From contig JACUUW010000070.1 of NCBI GenBank assembly GCA_014859075.1, positions 1 through 9,004 on the forward strand: 9,004 nt of DNA, given 5' to 3'. This document shows, in pieces, positions 1 to 4,816 of this stretch. A model generated the notes under the pieces. That model was not told where the DNA came from. It did not search any database and was given only the letters and a program-made list of their open reading frames with translations. The translations under genes and the position numbers were made by a program. Positions within the stretch are counted from its first letter, which is position 1. Every line of letters begins with the position of its first letter. The stretch is from Desulforudis sp. Its GTDB lineage: Bacteria > Bacillota > Desulfotomaculia > Desulfotomaculales > Desulforudaceae.

Positions 1-176
1 TGTGTGGCCAGCAAGTAAAGGGCAAACGGCATTGTCAGCAGCGCGCCGGGAACCAACCAGAAGGGCCGGCGCCGGGCGATCCCATACACGGAAAAAACCA
101 CGGCAATGACTATCGCCGGACAGAACAGAAGTACGGCGGGTGTAAACGGCAGCAACAGGTTCTTAATGCTCTCCAC
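1..176 (-). CDS. Small integral membrane protein, N-terminal part (partial at window edge)
   Basis: An open frame reads leftward off the window with about 58 visible residues and no stop. It contains two hydrophobic stretches, roughly residues 8-30 and 36-57, separated by a basic loop (IARRRPF), as expected for a membrane protein with positive-inside loops. I chose the GTG at 176 because GAAGGG lies 4 bases upstream of it. A second in-frame GTG at 188 is possible but has its G-rich motif almost touching the start. A perfect TATAAT lies about 36-41 bases upstream of the chosen start. The family is not recognised; without the rest of the gene no function can be given. Confidence 0.6.
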   Translation of the reverse strand, partial: MESIKNLLLPFTPAVLLFCPAIVIAVVFSVYGIARRRPFWLVPGALLTMPFALYLLAT

Positions 177-211
177 GATACCCTTCACTCCCTAGCGTAC
201 CGGGCTTTTCA

Positions 212-217
212 ATTATA
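212..217 (-). promoter_or_regulatory. -10 box (TATAAT) for the leftward membrane-protein gene
   Basis: The minus strand carries a perfect TATAAT here, 24-36 bases from the candidate starts at 188 and 176. No good -35 hexamer is found 16-18 bases upstream, so this is a half-supported promoter. Transcription would begin near 205 and give a short leader containing the ribosome-binding site. Confidence 0.4.
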
Positions 218-494
218 AGGACTTCAGTTGTAGGGGATGCTCACTTCAACGATTAGACGCCGGAGCGCCGGAAAAGGTTTACTTCAAGCCGTTGCACCCC
301 GGTAACTGAAGACCCCAAACGGGTTATGTCGGGAGGGGTTTCCATCTGACTAGACTTTCTCCGGAAGCCGACGGTTCCCAAAGATCATCTTAAATGCCAC
401 CGCAACGAAATTACCCGTGGGTAGGCGGTCAGTCTGAGATCGTAAATGCCATCAATGCCCCATGCGGCTGTGTGCTTGACTGCGATGCAGAAGG
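218..494. other. Intergenic stretch with no supported gene
   Basis: I see no convincing coding region here. A rightward frame that begins at 394 has no ribosome-binding site, an unnatural composition, and overlaps the better supported leftward lipoprotein, so it is rejected. There is a weak inverted repeat, ACCCC-AAAC-GGGTT, around 313-326, but it lacks a T-run and is not a convincing terminator. The end of the PadR cluster therefore has no visible intrinsic terminator. Confidence 0.4.
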
Positions 495-638
495 TCACTC
501 GCCAGTGGTCGCTTTCGAAAACGGCCCCGCCCGTCCCTCGTCTTTGAGGCAGCCCGACAGAAACGGCACCAGCACAAGAACGGCCGCAGCAACCGCCACT
601 GTTTTCATCATCGAAAGGGCCGTGTTCATCCTCACCAT
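495..638 (-). CDS. Very small predicted lipoprotein
   Basis: The 47-residue frame starts with a short basic N-terminus (MVRMNT...MMK), then a hydrophobic core (VAVAAAVLVLVPF) ending in the lipobox LSGC with Cys30. This is a textbook type II signal peptide. The mature part after Cys30 is only about 18 residues (CLKDEGRAGPFSKATTGE), so the product would be a lipid-anchored peptide on the outer face of the membrane. The upstream frame stops at 640, and GGATAGG precedes the ATG at 638, suggesting translational coupling. A second ATG at 629 is also possible, with the same GGATAGG about 9 bases away. It is probably cotranscribed with padR. No family is recognised. It could be a real peptide lipoprotein or the stub of a longer decayed one. 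Confidence 0.5.
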   Translation of the reverse strand: MVRMNTALSMMKTVAVAAAVLVLVPFLSGCLKDEGRAGPFSKATTGE

Positions 639-639
639 C

Positions 640-780
640 CTATCCAGCCGGCACGGCCGGTGCCTGGCGGGGTTCGGGTCCGGACAGCGACAGACCGGGT
701 GACCGCTCCCAACTGCGCACGGCGTTGGTGATCCCGACACCCACCACCAGCGCGCCCACGAAACAGTAGTAATCAATCAC
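640..780 (-). CDS. Short single-TM frame, possible detached C-terminal part of the preceding gene
   Basis: This frame of about 46 residues starts, if independent, at a GTG 12 bases after the preceding stop. It has one hydrophobic segment (IDYYCFVGALVVGVGITN) and then a polar, proline-rich tail ending at a TAG that nearly abuts the next start. No clear ribosome-binding site precedes the GTG, so it would depend on translational coupling. The frame stays open upstream across the end of the previous gene, in the -1 phase. Two readings are possible: a separate one-TM peptide in a mini-operon, or the membrane tail of a permease-prefix protein cut off by a frameshift and deletion. The sequence alone does not decide. 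Confidence 0.35.
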   Translation of the reverse strand: MIDYYCFVGALVVGVGITNAVRSWERSPGLSLSGPEPRQAPAVPAG

Positions 781-791
781 GAAGTTGATGG

Positions 792-929
792 TCAGCCAAC
801 CCGGTTTCGATACGCCTGTACCTTCTCGTACAGGTGCGCCGCCAGTTCCGCCCGGGTCTCCGCCGTCTCCGCGGGCGGCGCCTTCAGCTCCAGGCACAGG
901 CGGTCCAGGTACCTCTCAATCCGTTCCAC
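792..929 (-). CDS. Permease-prefix / DUF1700-like N-terminal fragment (45 aa)
   Basis: A 45-residue frame begins with GTG at 929, preceded by a strong GGGAGGGG 4 bases away and 20 bases after the padR stop. Residues such as ERIERYLDRLCLELK and AELAAHLYEKVQAY resemble the N-terminal helices of the proteins with a permease prefix domain or DUF1700 that commonly follow padR genes in Firmicutes (family knowledge). Those proteins normally continue with an acidic EEA-rich helix and membrane segments, which are missing here. A membrane segment follows at once in the -1 frame. The good start site and the family likeness say the gene was or is translated. The short length says it is probably truncated. 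Recognition of the family is by eye only. Confidence 0.5.
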   Translation of the reverse strand: MERIERYLDRLCLELKAPPAETAETRAELAAHLYEKVQAYRNRVG

Positions 930-933
930 AGTG

Positions 934-941
934 CCCCTCCC
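934..941 (-). promoter_or_regulatory. Strong ribosome-binding site for the GTG start at 929
   Basis: The minus strand reads GGGAGGGG with a 4-base gap to GTG. It decides the start of the 45-aa gene and argues that it is not a chance frame. Confidence 0.55.
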
Positions 942-949
942 GCGGCGTA

Positions 950-1306
950 TTAAGGAATAATCCGGACCGGGTCCGGCTGTCGGCCCAGCAGGGTCGACAT
1001 CGCCCGGTTGAGCGCTTCCCATTCGGCGATCTTTTTCTCCAAAGCCGCCGCGCCCCGGGGAGTAATCCGGTAGTACTTGCGCCGGGGGCGCCCCAGGACC
1101 TCTTCCTCTTCCCAGTAGCTCTCGACCAAGGCGTTCTCCTCCAGGCGGCGCAGCGCCGGGTAAAGGCTGCCCTCTTTGAAGGACAGACCGAGCCCCGCCG
1201 ACTCCACCGACCGGCAGATCCGGTAGCCGTACATCGGCTCGCTTTTTACCAGCGCCAGGATGATGGTTTCCAGGTGTCCACGCAGGGTTTCCTTGCCAAC
1301 TCGCAT
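950..1306 (-). CDS. PadR-family transcriptional regulator
   Basis: This is a 118-residue winged-helix repressor of the PadR family. Visible hallmarks are the first helix with MYGYRI at residues 25-30, the recognition region GSLYPALRRLEENALVES at 46-63, and the wing RRKYYRITPRGAAAL at 75-89, followed by a short C-terminal dimerisation helix. The length is normal for the short PadR subfamily 2. I chose the ATG at 1306 because AGAGG sits 8 bases upstream; the frame is open further upstream but runs into the promoter. PadR proteins usually repress their own operon and a neighbouring membrane protein or exporter, and release DNA on binding phenolic or drug-like ligands. Here the gene heads a leftward cluster and is divergent from a SnoaL-like gene. 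The ligand cannot be told. Confidence 0.92.
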   Translation of the reverse strand: MRVGKETLRGHLETIILALVKSEPMYGYRICRSVESAGLGLSFKEGSLYPALRRLEENALVESYWEEEEVLGRPRRKYYRITPRGAAALEKKIAEWEALNRAMSTLLGRQPDPVRIIP

Positions 1307-1331
1307 AAGCTTCGCCTCTTTATACCTAGAT

Positions 1332-1349
1332 TGTCTTAACAATAAGACA
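1332..1349. promoter_or_regulatory. Perfect palindrome, likely PadR operator
   Basis: TGTCTTA-ACAA-TAAGACA is a perfect inverted repeat with 7-bp arms and a 4-bp spacer. It overlaps the -10 box of the padR promoter and lies between two divergent genes. Known PadR operators are dyads with TGT/ACA-type outer bases, which fits. That PadR is the protein bound is inference. Confidence 0.65.
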
Positions 1350-1367
1350 TTCCAATGGTTCCGTCAA
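1339..1367 (-). promoter_or_regulatory. padR promoter (TTGACG-N17-TATTGT)
   Basis: On the minus strand TTGACG (1362-1367) is followed after 17 bases by TATTGT (1339-1344), a good sigma-A-type arrangement. Transcription would start near 1332, about 26 bases before the padR ATG. The -10 lies inside the palindrome at 1332-1349, so a protein bound there would block the polymerase. Confidence 0.6.
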
Positions 1368-1379
1368 CCAATTTGATGT

Positions 1380-1385
1380 TATAGT
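1380..1385 (+). promoter_or_regulatory. Possible -10 box for the SnoaL-like gene
   Basis: TATAGT lies 23 bases before the GTG start of the rightward gene. No convincing -35 is seen 16-18 bases upstream. If used, its -35 region would fall beside the padR -35, so the two divergent promoters would be packed within about 50 bases. Confidence 0.3.
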
Positions 1386-1408
1386 GCTGTTGAGGGGGTG
1401 ATCCGGTA

Positions 1409-1786
1409 GTGGGGATGGAAGAAGTTTTGCGACGTTATTTGCAGGCTTTGGAATCAGGCCGGTATGAAAACCTGCTGGAACTCTTCAGTGCGGACGCGGT
1501 CGTCAAGTCGCCCCTGTACGGGACGGTCAAAGCCGCCGATTTCTACCGAAACCTGTTGAATATTACCGATAGATCAACCATCACCCTGTTGAACCTTTTC
1601 GTCAGTAGTACTGAAAGCAATGTAGCGGCGGCGCAGTTCCGCTACCAATGGGTCCTCAGAAACAATATGCCGGTGGACTTTGAGTGTGTTGACGTCTTTG
1701 AGTTCACGGACCGGGGCGAGATTCAGCAACTGACCATCATCTACGATACCTGCCAGGCACGCCCGCTTTTCGAAAGGGTTTACTGA
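1409..1786 (+). CDS. SnoaL/NTF2-like small protein
   Basis: The 125-residue product matches the general pattern of the SnoaL-like branch of the NTF2 fold. There is an N-terminal helix YLQALESGRYENLLELF at residues 10-26, then ADAVVKSPLYGT (28-39), a helix ADFYRNLL, and curved beta strands ending in CVDVFEFTDRGEIQQLTIIYDT (93-114). This fold forms a cone-shaped pocket, used either as an enzyme active site or to bind small molecules. No signal peptide is seen, so it should be cytoplasmic. The GTG at 1409 has GAGGGGG 10 bases upstream; an ATG at 1415 is the alternative. It is divergent from padR and could share its operator. The specific reaction cannot be predicted. Confidence 0.75.
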   Translation: MGMEEVLRRYLQALESGRYENLLELFSADAVVKSPLYGTVKAADFYRNLLNITDRSTITLLNLFVSSTESNVAAAQFRYQWVLRNNMPVDFECVDVFEFTDRGEIQQLTIIYDTCQARPLFERVY

Positions 1787-1816
1787 TCACGTAGCCCGCC
1801 ACAAAGAGGGGGCGGT

Positions 1817-2476
1817 TTGGGCCGGTCTGAAGAGGGGGTGTTCGCCGTCGCCGGCGGCACAGTCTCCTTTCATTTCTCCACGGTCCCGCTGGCCACGAGT
1901 TCGTGGTGCGAGGAAGGGTGCCAGCCTCCCGGCCGTCCTCGCTGCTGCATCCGCCTCCGGCCGTTGTTTGACCCGTTCCGGCTGCTGGCCGGAATCAAGT
2001 ACGTACCCGGCTACCGGCGGTTGATGACCGGCGTTAAAACCATCTTTTCGGTGGGAAGCCTGGTCCTGACCGTGGAACGGGACCCGGAAACCGGTTGTTG
2101 CGGCCTGTGGACGCCCACCGGCTGCCGGCTGCCCGTGGAGGCCAAGCCCGACCCATGCCGGCACTACGTCTGTAAGACGGACCTCTTTCAGGGCGACGCC
2201 GGGGCCGCCGCCGTGTTGGACCGGTATAACCGTTTCTGGCTGGCGCTGGTCGAACACGAAATCGAGCATCATGCCCTCGTTGAGCGGGCCCGGGCCCACT
2301 TCCGCACACTCGTGGCCCCAACCCGACACAAACCGGCCGGAACTGAATCAGTGGGCCTTCTGTTCGATACCCTGGAACAGTTCCGGGACGATTACGATGA
2401 GTACCTGGTCAGGCGGCGGGAGTTCGTAAGGAAATGCCTCGGAACCGAGTCACTGACGGCCACGGTGGTGCTGTAA
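1817..2476 (+). CDS. Cysteine-rich protein, YkgJ-like putative Zn/Fe-binding
   Basis: The frame gives up to 219 residues with two cysteine clusters: C31, C35, C43, C44, and then C94, C95, C103, C114, C119. The second block (CCGLWTPTGCRLP...KPDPCRHYVC) resembles the YkgJ-type metal-chelating domain, in which paired and spaced cysteines bind zinc or iron, including the typical Pro-x-x-Cys-Arg ending. The C-terminal 80 residues look helical and charged. The start is uncertain: TTG at 1817 has AAAGAGGGGG 4 bases upstream, while a GTG at 1838 has GAAGAGGGGG touching it. It follows the SnoaL-like gene by 30 bases and may be cotranscribed. Family assignment is by motif spacing only. Its role is unknown; such proteins are often poorly characterised. 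Confidence 0.6.
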   Translation: MGRSEEGVFAVAGGTVSFHFSTVPLATSSWCEEGCQPPGRPRCCIRLRPLFDPFRLLAGIKYVPGYRRLMTGVKTIFSVGSLVLTVERDPETGCCGLWTPTGCRLPVEAKPDPCRHYVCKTDLFQGDAGAAAVLDRYNRFWLALVEHEIEHHALVERARAHFRTLVAPTRHKPAGTESVGLLFDTLEQFRDDYDEYLVRRREFVRKCLGTESLTATVVL

Positions 2477-2504
2477 TGCTGAGTTCTGCGAGACCGGCGC
2501 TCAT

Positions 2505-3713
2505 CTAGGGTGGGCTTGTGGACCCCGTTGCTGCCTGGAACCTGATGAAGAAAGTGGTTCCCGTGGAACCGGTTTCCACCTCGGGAATTGCGCCGTGCCT
2601 GGCGGCGATGCTGTAGCATACCGCAAGCCCGAGACCGGTCCCCCGATCCTTGGTGGTCAAAAACGGCGTACCCAGCTTATCGAGCAGCTCGGGCTTGATT
2701 CCCTTACCCTGGTCCCGCACGGACAAAACCACGTCCTCTCCCTCAGCGAAAGTCTTTATGTTCAGCGTGCCTCCGGCGGACATGGCTTCCAACCCATTTC
2801 GGGACAGATTCAAAATCATCTGGCGGATCTCTTTCGCATCCAGAACCAACTTGGGAATGGCGCCAAGTTCGACGTTGACATACTTGTCATTGCTAACCGC
2901 GTCGGCCTGAATCAACGGCAGCAACGCTGCGATTATCGAGTTCAAGTCTTCGCTTCTCGTGACGGCGGTCTTCTTCCCGGCCAACAAGAGAAACTCGGTG
3001 ATGATAGAATCGGCCCGGTCCAGTTCCTCTATCATCAGGTCGAAGTAATGCTTGTACTTGGTAGACCCCTCCTTCTCGCCAAGCAACTGCAGAAAGCCCC
3101 GGACGGTGGTCATCGGGTTCCTGATCTCGTGCGCGATGCCTGCAGCCATCTCACCTACCAGATTCATGCGCTCCAACCGGGCCATTTCCTTTTCAAACTG
3201 CTTGTGCTCGGTAACGTCACGACCGAGCGCGACCGCGCCGATATGTGCGCCCTTCTCGTCGACCAGACTCCTGACACGCCAGGAGATGATCTTGTCTTCT
3301 CCGCCCTTGGCGCGGATCACCGTCTCCAGGTCTTCGATGGCCCCGCCCCCTTGAATGGTTGCGGCCACCTTTTCGAAGACCTCTTTCCGGTAAGCCTCGT
3401 CCGGATACATCCACGCCCACTTCTCCGAGTGCCCTACGACTTCCGCGCGCGAGTATCCACTAATCGCTTCCGCAGCCTTGTTCCAAATCAAAACGTTCCC
3501 TTTTTCGTCCAGTACGTCGATCCATATATTGGCGTTGTCGATCACGATGTTCAAAAACCGGCTGAGTTCACGGACTGTGTTTTCAGCTCGTTTGTGGTCG
3601 GTGATATCACTGTTGTTTCCCACGAGTCCGGCCACGTCGCCGTCGCCGTTCGGGTAGGCGGTCTTGCTGAAAACGGCGTTTCGTCCGGTGCCGTCTTGCC
3701 CCTCTTTCGTCAT
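2505..3713 (-). CDS. Orphan PAS-domain sensor histidine kinase, N-terminally short
   Basis: This 402-residue kinase has no membrane segment, so it is cytoplasmic. Residues 1-43 are only the last strands of a PAS domain (NAVFSKTAYPNGDGDVAGLV...SDITDHKRAE). Residues 50-170 form a complete PAS domain ending DVTEHKQFE. The HisKA domain has the phosphoacceptor His195 in AGIAHEIRNPMTTVRGFLQLL. The HATPase_c domain shows the N box around N306, DQGKGI at 334-339, F351 and the GTGLGLAV glycine box at 358-365. All catalytic motifs are intact. The ATG at 3713 has GGAGG five bases upstream. No response regulator is adjacent. HEIRNP-T--GFLQLL is typical of Bacillus KinA-type kinases that feed the Spo0F/Spo0A relay, so a sporulation role is possible but inferred. 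It ends 28 bases from the convergent cysteine-rich gene. Confidence 0.9.
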   Translation of the reverse strand: MTKEGQDGTGRNAVFSKTAYPNGDGDVAGLVGNNSDITDHKRAENTVRELSRFLNIVIDNANIWIDVLDEKGNVLIWNKAAEAISGYSRAEVVGHSEKWAWMYPDEAYRKEVFEKVAATIQGGGAIEDLETVIRAKGGEDKIISWRVRSLVDEKGAHIGAVALGRDVTEHKQFEKEMARLERMNLVGEMAAGIAHEIRNPMTTVRGFLQLLGEKEGSTKYKHYFDLMIEELDRADSIITEFLLLAGKKTAVTRSEDLNSIIAALLPLIQADAVSNDKYVNVELGAIPKLVLDAKEIRQMILNLSRNGLEAMSAGGTLNIKTFAEGEDVVLSVRDQGKGIKPELLDKLGTPFLTTKDRGTGLGLAVCYSIAARHGAIPEVETGSTGTTFFIRFQAATGSTSPP

Positions 3714-3718
3714 TATTA

Positions 3719-3723
3719 CCTCC
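3719..3723 (-). promoter_or_regulatory. Ribosome-binding site deciding the kinase start
   Basis: GGAGG with a 5-base gap to the ATG at 3713 is the strongest ribosome site nearby. In the kinase frame the bases upstream of the ATG still read as PAS-like codons (RIRDPEVI) until a TGA at about 3735-3737. The start therefore sits inside former or extended PAS coding sequence. Confidence 0.6.
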
Positions 3724-3795
3724 GGATCGCGAATTCGTCATAAAGGCAACCCGATCGGGTGAATCGCACCCACCTCGGGTTGATCTCCGTCTTCA

Positions 3796-3825
3796 ATTGT
3801 AGAATTTACGTAGTCGAACTAGCAA
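3796..3825 (-). promoter_or_regulatory. Kinase promoter candidate (TTGCTA-N18-TACAAT)
   Basis: The minus strand reads TTGCTA (3820-3825), 18 bases, then TACAAT (3796-3801). This is a plausible sigma-A promoter that would give a leader of about 75 bases before the kinase ATG. The local sequence is AT-rich compared with its surroundings, as promoters in GC-rich genomes often are. Confidence 0.45.
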
Positions 3826-3844
3826 GATATGTAATTAGAGACAT

Positions 3845-3854
3845 ATTGTCGAAA
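3845..3854 (+). promoter_or_regulatory. Spo0A-box-like site
   Basis: ATTGTCGAAA matches the 0A-box core TGTCGAA exactly and the longer form TTTGTCGAAA at 9 of 10 positions. It lies about 20 bases upstream of the candidate -35 of the kinase promoter, near -60 from the expected transcription start, where an activator could act. The core is short and one such site could occur by chance, so this is suggestive only. Confidence 0.35.
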
Positions 3855-3966
3855 CGACTGGGTTTTTGCCGAAGAGTCAGCCCTTTCCCCTCGGCGGCGG
3901 TGAGAGAGACGCGGATGATCAAAAGAACCCGTGGTACCAAGTAGACCACGCCGAACAGGATGTCGT

Positions 3967-3988
3967 CCGGTGTTCACGGCCCGGTGTT
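3967..3988 (+). repeat. Short direct repeat CCGGTGTT x2
   Basis: CCGGTGTT occurs at 3967-3974 and 3981-3988, a 14-base repeat period. It lies 34-60 bases upstream of the TATAAT of the exporter operon. It could be two half-sites of an activator or simply chance. Confidence 0.3.
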
Positions 3989-4021
3989 TATTTCTTGCAG
4001 CATTTCAAGTCCATTGTACTG

Positions 4022-4027
4022 TATAAT
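4022..4027 (+). promoter_or_regulatory. -10 box (TATAAT) of the ABC exporter operon
   Basis: A perfect TATAAT precedes the ATPase ATG by 78 bases. No good -35 hexamer is found at 16-18 bases; TTGCAG lies 21 bases upstream, too far for a standard promoter. Weak -35 spacing is common where an activator helps. Transcription would start near 4034. Confidence 0.45.
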
Positions 4028-4038
4028 GGCCTTTAGGG

Positions 4039-4058
4039 GACAAAGGTAGCCGTTTGTC
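4039..4058 (+). promoter_or_regulatory. Inverted repeat in the exporter leader, possible operator
   Basis: GACAAA-GGTAGCCG-TTTGTC is an inverted repeat with 6-bp arms, and the spacer adds a further GG/CC pair. It begins about 5 bases after the expected transcription start, the usual place for a repressor operator, and could also fold as an RNA hairpin. There is no T-run, so it is not an intrinsic terminator. The binding protein is unknown. Confidence 0.4.
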
Positions 4059-4105
4059 ACACTACCGGGCACTCAAACGAACCAACCAGTGAAGGACGGG
4101 TGATA

Positions 4106-4816
4106 ATGACCGCAAAGGTGCTGGTGAGACTCGACCGGGTGACCAGAGACTTCACCATGGGCGAGGTCGTTGTCAACGCCTTGAAGGAAACCACCCTGGA
4201 GATCTTCGAGGGTGAACTCCTGGTCATCCTGGGCCCCAGCGGTTCCGGGAAGAGTACGCTGTTGAACATCCTGGGCGGCATGGATCAGCCATCCAGCGGG
4301 GAAATGTGGTTCGGCGGCCGGGATTTGAGCCGGTCCGGCGACGCCGAGCTCACCCGTTACCGGCGCAACGAGGTCGGGTTCTTGTTCCAGTTCTACAACC
4401 TCATCTCGGACCTGACGGCCCGGGAAAACGTGGAGCTGGCCGCCAACCTGGTGGAACACCCGCTGCCCGCCGACCAGATCCTGACCGAGGTCGGCTTGGC
4501 CGACCGGATGGACCACTTCCCCTCCCAGTTGAGCGGGGGCGAGCAGCAACGCGTGTCCATCGCCCGGGCCGCCGTAAAAAACCCGCGCCTGCTTCTCTGC
4601 GACGAGCCGACCGGCGCGCTCGACTATCAGACCGGCAAACTCATCCTCGGCCTCCTGGCCAAGGTGAACCAGGAACACGGGCGAACGGTGATCATCGTCA
4701 CCCACAATACGGCCATTGCCGCCATGGCCCACCGTACGGCCCGCATGCGCAGCGGCCGCATCGTCGAAACCAGGGTCAACCCCGCTCCGGTGGCCCCGGA
4801 AAGGATTGAATGGTGA
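4106..4816 (+). CDS. ABC exporter ATP-binding protein, MacB/LolD family
   Basis: The 236-residue ATPase has every motif of an active subunit: Walker A GPSGSGKST near residues 42-50, the Q-loop FLFQFYNL, the signature LSGGEQQR, Walker B LLLCDEPTGALD and the switch histidine in IIVTHN. The pattern FQFYNLI and EPTGALD is typical of the MacB/LolD/FtsE group, which drives FtsX-type permeases as mechanotransmitters. I chose the ATG at 4106, with GAAGGA 9 bases upstream; a GTG at 4100 is only 3 bases from that site. It overlaps the start of the permease gene by 7 bases, so the two are translationally coupled. The dimer would power export from the inner leaflet or periplasmic side rather than classic import. 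Confidence 0.95.
   Translation: MTAKVLVRLDRVTRDFTMGEVVVNALKETTLEIFEGELLVILGPSGSGKSTLLNILGGMDQPSSGEMWFGGRDLSRSGDAELTRYRRNEVGFLFQFYNLISDLTARENVELAANLVEHPLPADQILTEVGLADRMDHFPSQLSGGEQQRVSIARAAVKNPRLLLCDEPTGALDYQTGKLILGLLAKVNQEHGRTVIIVTHNTAIAAMAHRTARMRSGRIVETRVNPAPVAPERIEW

Noticed and set aside
394..702. Rightward 102-aa frame
   Set aside because: No ribosome site, unnatural composition, and it lies opposite the lipoprotein and TM frames.
1793..1817. CCGCC...GGCGG hairpin after the SnoaL-like gene
   Set aside because: The stem is only 5 bp, followed by just three T residues, and it includes the ribosome site of the next gene. Not a convincing terminator.
2595..3743. Rightward 382-aa frame opposite the histidine kinase
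   Set aside because: Antisense shadow. The kinase strand has all catalytic motifs and a ribosome site, while this one has no recognisable domain.
3759..3944. Rightward 61-aa frame in the kinase/exporter gap
   Set aside because: No ribosome site or recognisable domain, and it covers the kinase promoter and the Spo0A-like box.
3806..3949. Leftward 47-codon frame with a hydrophobic start (VVYLVPRVLLIIRVSL)
   Set aside because: GTG start without a clear ribosome site, no family likeness, and it overlaps the kinase promoter candidate. It might be a remnant but cannot be supported.
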